A program made the translations under genes and the position numbers. Below the pieces are notes generated by a model. It was not told the DNA's origin, did no database searches, and saw only the letters and a program-made list of their open reading frames with translations. Shown here in pieces: positions 25,717 to 33,730 of a stretch of DNA of 47,097 bases (positions within the stretch are counted from its first letter, which is position 1; the number at the start of each line of letters is the position of its first letter). Source of the DNA: Streptomyces sp. CBMA123 (GTDB lineage: Bacteria; Actinomycetota; Actinomycetes; Streptomycetales; Streptomycetaceae); contig NZ_MECK01000401.1 of NCBI RefSeq assembly GCF_014596465.1, positions 1 through 47,097 on the forward strand. The letters are read 5' to 3'.

Positions 25717-27063
25717 TCAGTGAGGCCGGCTCAGATCGCCCACGCGCTCGAAGGCGTGGTGGAGCCGGCGTAGCCACCAAGCCGCGGTCTCGTCCGACGG
25801 CCTGGGGAATCCGGGGGGCTGGTGGTGGGCCTCGGCCACCAGGAAGGGCACCTCGCCCATGACGGCGTGGAAGATGACGGCGAGGTCCATGGCCCGGCTG
25901 GACGGGCCGTCGCCGGTGAGTCGCGTCCACACGGTTTCCAGCCGTTCCCGCTCGGCGTCGCCGTCCCAGGCCGCGTTCGACAGGTACCAGATGAAGTCGA
26001 GCACGGCCGGGCCGTGGCACGCCAGGCCCCAGTCGAGCGCGACGACGTCGTGCTCGCCCAGGCCGAGGTTGGCCGGGCGGTAGTCACCGTGCAGGAGCGT
26101 GCTCGGCGCGGCTCGGTCAAGGGCCTGGAGGAGCCCGGCGGGATCGAGGGCGAGTTCCAGGACGGCGGCCGAAACGGAGGGGTCGGCAAGCTCCGCGAAC
26201 GTCTCCCAGCTGCGGGTGAGCGTCTTCGGGAGGGTGTCGGTGCCCCTGAGCTCCAGGAGCGGACGGAGCGGGGAGAAGAGTCGCAGCCGGTCCGCCACGG
26301 AGCACAGCGCCTCGCTCGCGCGGACACCGGTGAACTTGCTGTGCAGGGCGTGGGCGGCGGCGAGTGCCGTCTCGCCGGCCGTTCCCGGATCGGCCGACCG
26401 GAACCGGCCGGAGTTCTCGCTGACGTCCCGCATCACGACGAGCCGACCGTCCGGCACCTGCTCCGTCGCGATCACGGGGCTGGACAGCGGTGGTGGAAGG
26501 GTAGCCAGCACCCCTTCGTCGAAGAGGATCGCCTCGCGTCCGGGGTCGTGGGTCGCCCTTGCCATCCAGTCCCGGTCCGGCCGGACGTACTTGACCACCA
26601 CAGGCTCCCCGTCGGCCAGCCACGCCTGGAACAGCGACGCACCGGACAGCCCGTCATGCTGGAACTCGCTGATCGGACCGGCGAGCAGGGAGCGGACGGC
26701 ACCGTCCGGGAGGACGGCCGACTCCCTGGGGCGGGCGGGATGGACGACATGGTGCTCGATCAGGCCGTCGACCACGTGCAGGGTGTGGATCTGTCGTGCC
26801 GGTCCACCGCCCGGAGACACCGAACGCTGGACGTCGACGACATATCCACCGGCCTCGGCGGTGACGGAGAAGTGTGTCTCCCGGCCTGCCCCGAGAACGA
26901 TGGCCGGCCAGTTCTCCGCAGCCTCCGATATTCCCTCGAAGGATTTACCACGGCCGCTGGAGAATGTCTCCAGAACCGTCTTGTCCCGGTATCGGGACCG
27001 TAGTTCTGAGAACTTCCCCGAAGCCAGATCAGAACGCAACATGCCAATGACTTCGCCAGTCAT
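25717..27063 (-). CDS. NTF2/SnoaL-like domain fused to an aminoglycoside-phosphotransferase-type kinase
   Basis: The product has 448 residues. Residues 1-115 (FSELRSRYRDKTVLETFSSG, HFSVTAEAGGYVVDVQRSV, IHTLHVVDGLIEHHVV) have the pattern of a SnoaL-like/NTF2 alpha+beta barrel. Residues about 120-440 are an APH/choline-kinase-like kinase: VVVKYVRPD supplies the ATP-binding Lys, LLHGDYRPANLG the HGDxxxxN catalytic loop, and VALDWGLACHGPAVLDFIWYLS the metal-binding Asp. The kinase core seems complete. It is the first gene of the left arm, facing the control region. It could phosphorylate a biosynthetic intermediate or inactivate the product as self-resistance. The two-domain order is unusual among APH enzymes I know. 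Confidence 0.8.
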   Translation of the reverse strand: MTGEVIGMLRSDLASGKFSELRSRYRDKTVLETFSSGRGKSFEGISEAAENWPAIVLGAGRETHFSVTAEAGGYVVDVQRSVSPGGGPARQIHTLHVVDGLIEHHVVHPARPRESAVLPDGAVRSLLAGPISEFQHDGLSGASLFQAWLADGEPVVVKYVRPDRDWMARATHDPGREAILFDEGVLATLPPPLSSPVIATEQVPDGRLVVMRDVSENSGRFRSADPGTAGETALAAAHALHSKFTGVRASEALCSVADRLRLFSPLRPLLELRGTDTLPKTLTRSWETFAELADPSVSAAVLELALDPAGLLQALDRAAPSTLLHGDYRPANLGLGEHDVVALDWGLACHGPAVLDFIWYLSNAAWDGDAERERLETVWTRLTGDGPSSRAMDLAVIFHAVMGEVPFLVAEAHHQPPGFPRPSDETAAWWLRRLHHAFERVGDLSRPH

Positions 27064-27188
27064 GAAGAAATCCCCCGTTTGGATTCACCGGGCCGCGTCC
27101 CGGCCACTCCCATTGGAGGCTCAGGTGCGTTCAGACTGCCCGACTCGGTGCGCTCGGCAGGTCGCCCCGGCCGACAGCACGTGACTGC

Positions 27189-27217
27189 ACGGTATCAACC
27201 GAGCGAACAGTGATCAA
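27189..27217 (-). promoter_or_regulatory. Candidate promoter of the left arm
   Basis: Read on the minus strand, TTGATC and TACCGT are 17 bases apart. The motif TTGATCACT (27209-27217) overlaps the -35. The leader to the kinase-fusion ATG would be about 120 bases. Confidence 0.35.
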
Positions 27218-27461
27218 CGTCTATCGGCCACACATCGCGCTTGATCGACAGTCAGAACGCCCCGCCCACTTGGAGAGTTGGCAGGTCAGTAGGCATTTCA
27301 AGGTGGGGACATTGAGTCGATCAGACCCCCGGGTGAACGGATGGGGAATCGGACACCAGTTGACCGTGCGGCTCAGTCCGGGACGAACGCTGCATAGCGG
27401 AGAAATCCGACATGGCGCCTGGTAACCCCCCTGGAGAGTGCGTGGGGCAGGTAGTAGCGGA

Positions 27462-27492
27462 TTGACACGCGTCGGTCGCCGTGGTGCATAGT
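27462..27492 (+). promoter_or_regulatory. Candidate promoter of the right-arm operon
   Basis: A perfect TTGACA -35 at 27462-27467 is followed after 19 bases by CATAGT (18 bases to GCATAG). The expected transcript start is about 43 bases before the GTG at 27543. Confidence 0.45.
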
Positions 27493-27501
27493 GGCCAGGA
27501 C

Positions 27502-27510
27502 TTGATCACT
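27502..27510. promoter_or_regulatory. TTGATCACT motif near the right-arm transcript start
   Basis: The same nine bases occur at 27209-27217 on the minus strand, and TTGATC recurs at 27241. Each nonamer has the same orientation relative to the gene it precedes. This suits a shared regulator of both arms. Confidence 0.35.
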
Positions 27511-27542
27511 CATATGCGACAGCCATTCGGGGGCGGGAAACC

Positions 27543-28715
27543 GTGAGTCTTGTCGTTGTCGGCGCGTCCGGAAACATCGCGCACGTCGCCCAGTCACTCA
27601 GTTCTGAGGTCGTATTCGTCCAGCGGCCCGGGTCCTTGCGACCCGAGATTCTCCGGGACGATGTCGATGAACTCTTCAGCTTCGACTACCGGGACGAGTC
27701 GGCGGCGCGCTCGTTCGCCGCGCAGGTCCTTCAGCCGCGGCGGCCGGCCGCAGTGGTGTCGGTCACCGAGGACGGTCTGGAACCGGCCGCGCTGATGTCC
27801 GGGATCCTGGGCACCCCGGCCGTACCGCTCGCCGTGGTGAGGGCGATGCGGGACAAGGCGAAGATGCGGCGCGTCCTCCTGGAGCGCGCGCCCCACCTCA
27901 GTGTGCCGTTCGCCGGCCCCGGGGACGACAAGGCCCTTGAGCGACTCTTTCCGTCGGCGTACGGAGTCATCGCGAAACCGGTCTCCGGGACGGCGAGCAG
28001 CGGCATCCTGCTGGTGCGGTCGGCGGAGGAGGCGCAGGCGCTTCCGGCACGGGACCAGTACCTGTTCGAGGCCTTCGTGCCGGGGGCCGAGTTCAGCGTG
28101 GAGTCCTTCTCCGTGGACGGTGTGCACGAGATCGTGGCCGTCGCCGAGAAGAGCACCGGCGGCGGATTCGTCGAGACCGCGCACCTGATGCCTCCCGCGG
28201 CGCTGGACGGCACGGCGCGGGTGCAGGTCGAACAGGCGACCCGGGAACTCCTCGACGCGCTCGAACTGCGGGACGGCCCCGCCCACACCGAGCTCAAGGT
28301 CCACGACGGAACGGTGCGGGTCATCGAGACCCACAACAGGCCGGGTGGCGACGGGATCGCCGACCTGGTGGCCCTCACCACGGGAATCGACTGGCGTCGC
28401 GTCAGCCTCGGGTGGCCGCTGGGCGTGCGCCCGACCCGCGGCACGGGTACGGCGGCAGCGGCCGCCAACGTCTTCTTCACCGCGCCCCCGGGCCGTGTCA
28501 CCGCGATCGCGGACCGGCCGGCAACGCTCCCCGGAGCGGACCTGGCCCGCTGGGAAGTCGACGTCGTGGTCGGCGGCCGAGTGGGCGAACTGCACAGCTC
28601 CGGAGACCGGGTGGGCATGGCGACCGTCACCGGCCCGTCATCGGAGGCCTGTCGGCGGGCTGTCGCGGAACTCGGGCCCGACACCATCGTCACGACGGAG
28701 GACACCGTCCAGTGA
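27543..28715 (+). CDS. ATP-grasp ligase, first of a pair
   Basis: The 390-residue product starts at GTG 27543 after GGGGGCGGG. The N-terminal Rossmann-like domain begins SLVVVGASGNIAHVAQ. The ATP-grasp domain has VIAKPVSGTASSGILLV (ATP Lys and flexible loop), FEAFVPGAEFSVESFS, and HTELKVHDGTVRVIETHNRPGGDG with the Mg-binding Glu and Asn. The pattern fits L-amino-acid ligases and biotin-carboxylase-like ATP-grasp enzymes that join carboxylates to amines through an acyl phosphate. Its stop overlaps the next start (GTGA). It is the first gene of the right-arm operon. A peptide or amide bond in the product is the likely outcome; substrates are unknown. Confidence 0.88.
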   Translation: MSLVVVGASGNIAHVAQSLSSEVVFVQRPGSLRPEILRDDVDELFSFDYRDESAARSFAAQVLQPRRPAAVVSVTEDGLEPAALMSGILGTPAVPLAVVRAMRDKAKMRRVLLERAPHLSVPFAGPGDDKALERLFPSAYGVIAKPVSGTASSGILLVRSAEEAQALPARDQYLFEAFVPGAEFSVESFSVDGVHEIVAVAEKSTGGGFVETAHLMPPAALDGTARVQVEQATRELLDALELRDGPAHTELKVHDGTVRVIETHNRPGGDGIADLVALTTGIDWRRVSLGWPLGVRPTRGTGTAAAAANVFFTAPPGRVTAIADRPATLPGADLARWEVDVVVGGRVGELHSSGDRVGMATVTGPSSEACRRAVAELGPDTIVTTEDTVQ

Positions 28716-29956
28716 GAACCCTGATCCTCAACCGCCACGTGCTCACCTGGGCGACCGGTGACCGGGGCGGCTATCTCCCCGCCGCGCCCGAGGACCGTTT
28801 CCTGCTCACCCGCACCTACGGCGGCGGGCTGGCCGACTACGACGCCTCGGCCTTCCCCCATCTCGCCGTGGTGGACACGTACTTCGCGGACCGCCTGGAG
28901 GCCGCGGCCCGCTGGCTGGTCGAGACCCACCGGATCCAACGGATCGTCGCCCTGCACGAGAAGGACCTGCTCCTGGCCGCCACCCTCCGGGAGAACTACG
29001 GGCTCCCTGGAGCGGACGTGGGGTCGACGCTCCGCTTCCGGGACAAGGTGCTGATGAAGGACACCCTTCGTGCCGCGGGGTACTCCGGGCTGCCGCGCTA
29101 CCGCGCGCTTGAGCCCGGCGAGGAGCTCACCGCCGTGCCGTGGGAAGGCCGCACCGTGGTCAAGAGCCGCTGGGGCCTCGGGGCCGAGCAGGTGCGGATC
29201 GTTGACGACCTTGCCGCCGCGAACACCGCGGCACGGGAACTGGAGGCCGGGGGCGACCAGATCGAGGCCGAGGAGTTCGTCACCGGGGCCATGTACCACT
29301 GCGACTCGGTCGTCCGGGACGGGCGGATCCTCTTCACCGCGGTGTCCCGCTACCTCACACCTCCGGGCGCTTTCAAGCCGGGTGGTGTCAGCGGCAGTGT
29401 CGTCCTGACCGAGGGAGCGGTGCGCGAATCGCTTCTCGCCGAGAACGAACACGTACTCGGGATCCTGGCACCGGGCTCCGCGGTCACCCATGTCGAGTTC
29501 TTCCGCAGGCCCAGCGGCGAGTTGGTCTTCTGCGAGGCCGCCGCCCGGCCGCCCGGCGCCGGCATCAGCGGCCTGCTCCACACCGCGTACGGTGTCGACG
29601 TCGTGCGAGCCGCAGTCGAACTGCAGTCGGGAGTCGAGCCGACCCTGCCCGCGACGATCGCGCAGCCGCCCCATGCGACGGGCCTGATCCTGGTCTACCC
29701 CTCCGCCATCGGGGAGGACCGGTTCGCCGAGGACCTCCGGAACAGGGTCCCGGGCGTGCGCTCGTACCACTACACGCCCCCGCAGAGCCCGGGTCGGGTA
29801 CGACACGCCGCGGACGTGGCCCACAAGGTCGTCCTGACCGCCGACACGGAGGCCGAGCTCGACCGTCGGCTCGCGTCAGTGCTCGACGCGGTCCGAGCGG
29901 TCGGAGCCCCGCAGACGAATGCGCCGGAAGGTAGCCATGCTGCACCGAATCGATGA
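28712..29956 (+). CDS. ATP-grasp ligase, second of a pair
   Basis: The product is 414 residues from GTG 28712, which overlaps the previous stop by 4 bases; the longer open frame upstream lies inside the first ATP-grasp gene. ATP-grasp motifs are VVKSRWGLGAEQVRIV, IEAEEFVTGAMYHCDSVV and HVEFFRRPSGELVFCEAAARPPGAGI, the last bearing the metal-binding acidic residues. The N-terminal half (RTLILNRHVLTWATG, RIVALHEKDLLLAATLREN) is the pre-ATP-grasp Rossmann-like domain. It differs clearly from its neighbour, so the two probably catalyse different ligations in sequence. Its 3' end overlaps the YqcI/YcgG-family gene by 20 bases. Confidence 0.87.
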   Translation: MRTLILNRHVLTWATGDRGGYLPAAPEDRFLLTRTYGGGLADYDASAFPHLAVVDTYFADRLEAAARWLVETHRIQRIVALHEKDLLLAATLRENYGLPGADVGSTLRFRDKVLMKDTLRAAGYSGLPRYRALEPGEELTAVPWEGRTVVKSRWGLGAEQVRIVDDLAAANTAARELEAGGDQIEAEEFVTGAMYHCDSVVRDGRILFTAVSRYLTPPGAFKPGGVSGSVVLTEGAVRESLLAENEHVLGILAPGSAVTHVEFFRRPSGELVFCEAAARPPGAGISGLLHTAYGVDVVRAAVELQSGVEPTLPATIAQPPHATGLILVYPSAIGEDRFAEDLRNRVPGVRSYHYTPPQSPGRVRHAADVAHKVVLTADTEAELDRRLASVLDAVRAVGAPQTNAPEGSHAAPNR

Positions 29957-30635
29957 GCTGCATCGCGCCAATGAGCCCGGAGGAAGTCAACTCCTGCAGC
30001 TAGTAGGCGAGTTCAGCGGAGTTGTGAACACCCATGAGTTCCCGTGCGTCTTCTCCATGCTGCCGTTCAGCACGTCGGAGCTGTTCTTCGGAGCCATCCC
30101 CGGCTCCGACGGCGATGTCGAGAGCGCCGTGGTCGCGTCCCTGCGCGAACTGACCGGAATCATCCAGGACTTGCCGGACGCGATCGGTGTCGTCTTCGTC
30201 GACCAGCCCGGCGAACCGTCGCTTGAGGACGACCTCGCCCTGGCCCGGAGCATCGTGCGCGCCGTCATGCGGCAGAACGCCCTCGACCATCCGGACCGGG
30301 TGTTCCCCGATCCGAAGGACTCCGACTGGGAGCTGTGGCTCGGCGGCGTGGGCCTGTTCCTCAACTTCAGCTCCCCCCGCCACAAGGCCAGGCGCAGCCG
30401 GAACGTGGGATCCCGGTTCACCGTCATCGCCCAGGCCAGGGAGTCCTTCGACCGGCAGGGACGAGCCGCGCCCCGCGCGCGGGAGAGCATCCGCAAGCGC
30501 CTGGCCGGCTACGACGACGTCGAAGCGCATCCCGCCCTGGGCAGCTACGGCGACCCCGACAGCCGGGAAGCGCTTCAGTTCTTCCTCGGTGACGGAACGG
30601 AGGCCATGGACGTGACCGAAGGAGAACAGTCATGA
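29937..30635 (+). CDS. YqcI/YcgG-family protein, probable heme-dependent guanidine N-hydroxylase (GntA-like)
   Basis: The product is 232 residues from the ATG at 29937 (GGAAGG 7 bases upstream). Family features are FPCVFSMLPFSTSELFFG, DWELWLGGVGLFLNFSSPRHKARRSRN, FTVIAQARESFD, and the conserved end RESIRKRLAGYD with HPALGSYGDPDSREALQFFL. The YqcI/YcgG family includes GntA of guanitoxin biosynthesis, a heme enzyme that hydroxylates a guanidine nitrogen. Together with the amidinotransferase in the opposite arm this predicts an N-hydroxyguanidine in the pathway. The family call is fairly firm. The reaction is inference, since most members are untested. It overlaps both neighbours (20 bases before, ATGA after). 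Confidence 0.75.
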   Translation: MLHRIDELHRANEPGGSQLLQLVGEFSGVVNTHEFPCVFSMLPFSTSELFFGAIPGSDGDVESAVVASLRELTGIIQDLPDAIGVVFVDQPGEPSLEDDLALARSIVRAVMRQNALDHPDRVFPDPKDSDWELWLGGVGLFLNFSSPRHKARRSRNVGSRFTVIAQARESFDRQGRAAPRARESIRKRLAGYDDVEAHPALGSYGDPDSREALQFFLGDGTEAMDVTEGEQS

Positions 30636-31876
30636 GTTCCACGGACGATCGGGATGATCGTTCACCCGCGACGGTGACCGACCGCGAAACCGCGAGGTCG
30701 CTCCGGATCGTGATCGCGGCGTCGATCCTGTCCAAGATCGCGGACTGGCAGCTGAGCGTCGTCGTCCCGCTCGCCGTGCTGTCCGAGACCGACTCGCCGG
30801 CCATCGCCCTGGCGGCCTTCGCCCTGCGGGCGCTGCCGTTCATCGCCTCCCCGCTGCTCGGCTCCCTCATCGACCGCTTCGACAAGCGGACGGTCTTCAT
30901 CTGGGCGCAACTGGTCCAGTCGATCTGCATGGTGCTGGTGGCAATGATGCTCACGGACCGGGTGGCGCTGGGGGTGCTGCTCCTGCTCTCCGGCTTCGGC
31001 TCGGTGGCGGTCACGATCACCGGCCAGTTCGTGCTGATCCCCAAGCTGGTCGAGGCGGAGAAACAGGCCGTCGCCGTGGCGAAGCTGTCCTCGGCCATCG
31101 AGCTGTCGAAGGTGGGCGGGCTGCTCGTCGGCGGATTCGCGATCACGGCCCGTGGGCCGGAGTTCGCGTCCTGGGTCATCGCGGCCCTCTACGCCGCGGC
31201 CGGCCTGGTGGCGTTGATGCTGCCCCGCATCCCCTCGACCGGGGTCCGGACCGGCGTCCGTCAGGACCTGTTGATGGGACTGCGCTGGGTCGCGAAGCCG
31301 GACATCCTCTGGCTGGTCGTGACGTTGGCGGTGTCCAACCTGGCCGTGGGGGAGCTGGAGACCGTCCTGGTCACGGTGTTCGGCGAGGAGGGGGTCGACG
31401 CCCGCCTGATCTCGCTGGTCCTCGCGGCCGGACTGCTGCTCGGGGCACTCGGCGCCAGGCTGTCGCCGCACATCCTGCCGAACTGGCCGGTGGAGCGGCG
31501 AATCCTGCTGTTCCAGGCGGCGTTGCTGGTCTTCCTCGGCGTGCTGGCACTGCCCGTCCTGGCCGCCACGGTCATCGGCTACGCCGCCGTGACGGTCTGC
31601 CTCGGCGTGAGCAACGTCGCCTCCATCACCTACCGCCAGGGCACCATTCCAGTCGACATCGCGGGCCGGGTCAACGCCGCGATCCGCATGTTCATCACCG
31701 GCGCGATCCCCCTGTCGGGTCTGATCTACGCCTGGGCGACCCGATTCGACGGCTTCACGTTCTGGGTACCGGGGCTGCTGCTCTCGGCGGTCTCGCTCGC
31801 CGTATGGGCGGGCCACACCTACCGGACCGGGCGGGCGGAACCCGCTCGTCTTCCCGCGGAGAGGAACCCTTCATGA
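30632..31876 (+). CDS. MFS transporter, probable exporter of the cluster product
   Basis: The 414-residue membrane protein has about 12 hydrophobic segments from residue 25 to 400. GSLIDRFDKRTVFIWAQ is the MFS loop 2-3 motif (G-x3-D-R-x2-R/K). AGRVNAAIRMFITGAIPLSG near residue 350 resembles the MFS_3/enterobactin-exporter-like subgroup. ATGA overlaps join it to the hydroxylase gene before and the CYTH gene after, so it belongs to the operon. The placement suggests export of the product and a share in self-resistance. Import cannot be excluded from sequence. Confidence 0.88.
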   Translation: MSSTDDRDDRSPATVTDRETARSLRIVIAASILSKIADWQLSVVVPLAVLSETDSPAIALAAFALRALPFIASPLLGSLIDRFDKRTVFIWAQLVQSICMVLVAMMLTDRVALGVLLLLSGFGSVAVTITGQFVLIPKLVEAEKQAVAVAKLSSAIELSKVGGLLVGGFAITARGPEFASWVIAALYAAAGLVALMLPRIPSTGVRTGVRQDLLMGLRWVAKPDILWLVVTLAVSNLAVGELETVLVTVFGEEGVDARLISLVLAAGLLLGALGARLSPHILPNWPVERRILLFQAALLVFLGVLALPVLAATVIGYAAVTVCLGVSNVASITYRQGTIPVDIAGRVNAAIRMFITGAIPLSGLIYAWATRFDGFTFWVPGLLLSAVSLAVWAGHTYRTGRAEPARLPAERNPS

Positions 31877-33129
31877 CCCACACGACCAGCTGGCTGGTGC
31901 TCGACGAGATCGGCGCGAGCTTCCCCGGAGTCGGGTCGCCCACCTCACCCTCGTTCCTCGCGGTCCGCCTCGCCCCGTTCACCGGCTCGGGCGGCACCAC
32001 GGAGTGGCTCCGGTACCGGGAGGTCACCGCGGACCGGGTCCTCGTGGTGAGCCGGTCCGGCGACGTGACCGAGAGCCTCTCGTGCGGGCCCGCGGACCCG
32101 ATCTGGACCCATCTGCCCTTCGACCTGCGCGCGGACGCCCGGAGGTTCGAGACCGTCGGTGCGATCGGTACGGTCGGTGCGATCAGTGGTGTCGGCGCGC
32201 TCGGTGCGGTCGGTGCCGTCGGCACGGAGGGAGCCGACGCCAGGCCGAGACTGGTGCCCGTCTTCCTGGTGACCGAGCAGGTATCCGGCACGGGCACCCG
32301 GACTCACGTGTACAGCTGCTCCAGGATCCGGGAGTCCGGATTGCTGTTCTCCCGGATCTGGGCCGGGGAGACCCCGGCCGGCGCGTCACCGGTGGCTGCC
32401 GTCCGGGTGGCCTGCGCGGAGCAGCCCGTCCTGCTGCACAGGTTCACGGACGAGGTGGCCCAGACCACCCGGTTCGAGAGCGACGTCGAGATCGAGCTGA
32501 AGCTCACCCTCCGGACGGAGACCTCCCCGTGGGAGATCGCCAGTCGTCTCGCCGATGCCGTGCAGACCCGGGAGCTGCCCGGCTTCCTCCCCGACCTCGG
32601 CAACGAACTGCAGCGCTGGACCTACGAACAGGACACCTTCGAGGTCCACGACGCCGACGGCCGGAACGGCTACGCGGCGTTCATGAAGGACCCTGACGGC
32701 ACGTTCGTGGTGAAGTACAAGTTCTTCGAGGAGGACGCCCTCCGCCGCACCGAGCGCTTCGACGAGGGGGTCCGGCTCGGTCCGGAGCAGTTCGCCGACT
32801 ACCTCACCTCCGCCCTCCCCGGAGTACGACTGCGCCGGCTCCCGCACCTCGTCCGGACGAGGTTCGACGTCAACGTCGAGTCAGCCGTGGCCGGTCACTT
32901 CTTCGGCCTGGAGATGGACGAGGTCCGGGCCAACGGCCGGGTGATGCGCCAGCTGGAGATCGAGTACCACAAGACCCGAGACTGCCACGGCGCCGAGGCG
33001 GCGACCATCGAGCCCGAACTGAACAGGCTGGCGGACGAGGCCCAGCGGCTGCTCGACAGGTGGGGTGTGGAGGCTTCCCGCGGGTACCGCTCCAAGCTCA
33101 CCTTCCTCAAGGAGGTCGCTGCCGGCTGA
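31873..33129 (+). CDS. CYTH-domain protein with unknown N-terminal domain
   Basis: The product is 418 residues from the ATG at 31873, which overlaps the MFS stop (ATGA) and has GAGAGGAA upstream. The C-terminal part from about residue 195 starts DVEIELKLTL, the ExExK signature of CYTH triphosphate-tunnel enzymes. Paired basic and acidic strands follow (FVVKYKFFEEDALRR, LPHLVRTRFDVNVES, MRQLEIEYHKTRDC). CYTH enzymes hydrolyse or cyclise triphosphates, such as thiamine triphosphate or ATP. Residues 1-190 are not a domain I recognise and contain a Gly/Val-rich low-complexity run at about 96-123 (VGAIGTVGAISGVGALGAVG). It ends the right-arm operon. Its role in the pathway is unknown. Confidence 0.78.
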   Translation: MTHTTSWLVLDEIGASFPGVGSPTSPSFLAVRLAPFTGSGGTTEWLRYREVTADRVLVVSRSGDVTESLSCGPADPIWTHLPFDLRADARRFETVGAIGTVGAISGVGALGAVGAVGTEGADARPRLVPVFLVTEQVSGTGTRTHVYSCSRIRESGLLFSRIWAGETPAGASPVAAVRVACAEQPVLLHRFTDEVAQTTRFESDVEIELKLTLRTETSPWEIASRLADAVQTRELPGFLPDLGNELQRWTYEQDTFEVHDADGRNGYAAFMKDPDGTFVVKYKFFEEDALRRTERFDEGVRLGPEQFADYLTSALPGVRLRRLPHLVRTRFDVNVESAVAGHFFGLEMDEVRANGRVMRQLEIEYHKTRDCHGAEAATIEPELNRLADEAQRLLDRWGVEASRGYRSKLTFLKEVAAG

Positions 33130-33211
33130 GCCGGGGCTTCTTCAGGGGCGGGCGGCCTGATGCGCGGCTGACCGGACGCGCCGCCTTCCGGGGACTTGGG
33201 CCGGCCGCCCC

Positions 33212-33235
33212 CCGCCCGGAGCCGCCCCCGGGCGG
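33212..33235 (+). terminator. Possible terminator of the right-arm operon
   Basis: CCGCCCGG and CCGGGCGG pair around an 8-base loop, about 80 bases past the CYTH stop. GC-only with no T tract, so support is moderate. Confidence 0.45.
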
Positions 33236-33271
33236 CGGGACACGGCGCCCGCACCTCTCCCTTGGCCTAGT

Positions 33272-33522
33272 GGCGTGTCTTGCGGATCACTGCCGGGTCC
33301 GCGACGCTCCCCCAGTCTTCGGCTGGGAGGTACCCCCAGGGCACAAGCGCACCTCGCCGCGTTGTCGTCGGTCGCCAATGGCCCCCAGCCTGGCGGCCGG
33401 GAGGTGCACCCACCGCAGTGGCTCCGCCCCCAGCCTCCGGCCGGGAGGTGCCCCCACCTCCGCCTTGCGATGCCCGCACCCCAACGCCGCAGCCTGGTCC
33501 GACAAGATCCACAAGACACGCC
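33272..33522. mobile_element. MITE-like non-autonomous element
   Basis: Terminal inverted repeats GGCGTGTCTTGCGGATC (33272-33288) and GATCCACAAGACACGCC (33506-33522) match with one mismatch and bound about 251 bp with no transposase gene. Inside are three hairpin-forming direct repeats of the form CCCCCAG-N-CTGGGAGGT-N-CCCCC, near 33309, 33382 and 33427. The ends resemble insertion-sequence ends seen in streptomycetes. I could not identify a clear target duplication. The rest of the 33130-33730 gap carries no gene. Confidence 0.65.
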
Positions 33523-33730
33523 CTCACCGCACGGCGGTCGCAGCAGTAGCCACTGGCCGAGGTCGATCTTCGTGTCCGTGCCGGTGGCCCTCCCGCAGAT
33601 GAATTTCGCTGCGGCCAGTTCTCCGCAATTCAGCCGGTCCGGCGCCACGTGCCGAACCCATCCGCCGCGACCGCCGGTCTGGCCGATCCCTTTCTCCGCC
33701 CAAGATCCGAATCCGACAGGAAGAACCACC

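Larger units (their letters stand above)
27064..27542. other. Central divergent control region of the cluster, no gene
   Basis: These 479 bp separate the two arms and are visibly richer in A and T than their surroundings. No open frame has both a ribosome site and coding character. It holds candidate promoters for each arm (27189-27217 minus, 27462-27492 plus) and the repeated motif TTGATCACT, listed separately. Confidence 0.7.

Noticed and set aside
28412..28711. Upstream extension of the second ATP-grasp gene
   Set aside because: This stretch lies inside the first ATP-grasp gene in another frame. The GTG at 28712 overlaps the stop as GTGA and gives a normal N-terminus.
33300..33460. CRISPR-like array of three repeats
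   Set aside because: Spacing is irregular, each unit is a self-complementary hairpin, and the set lies within inverted ends of a MITE-like element. No cas gene is present.
33275..33730. Upstream extension of the second carbamoyltransferase
   Set aside because: It would translate the MITE-like element. The ATG at 33731 has a ribosome site and begins the conserved domain.
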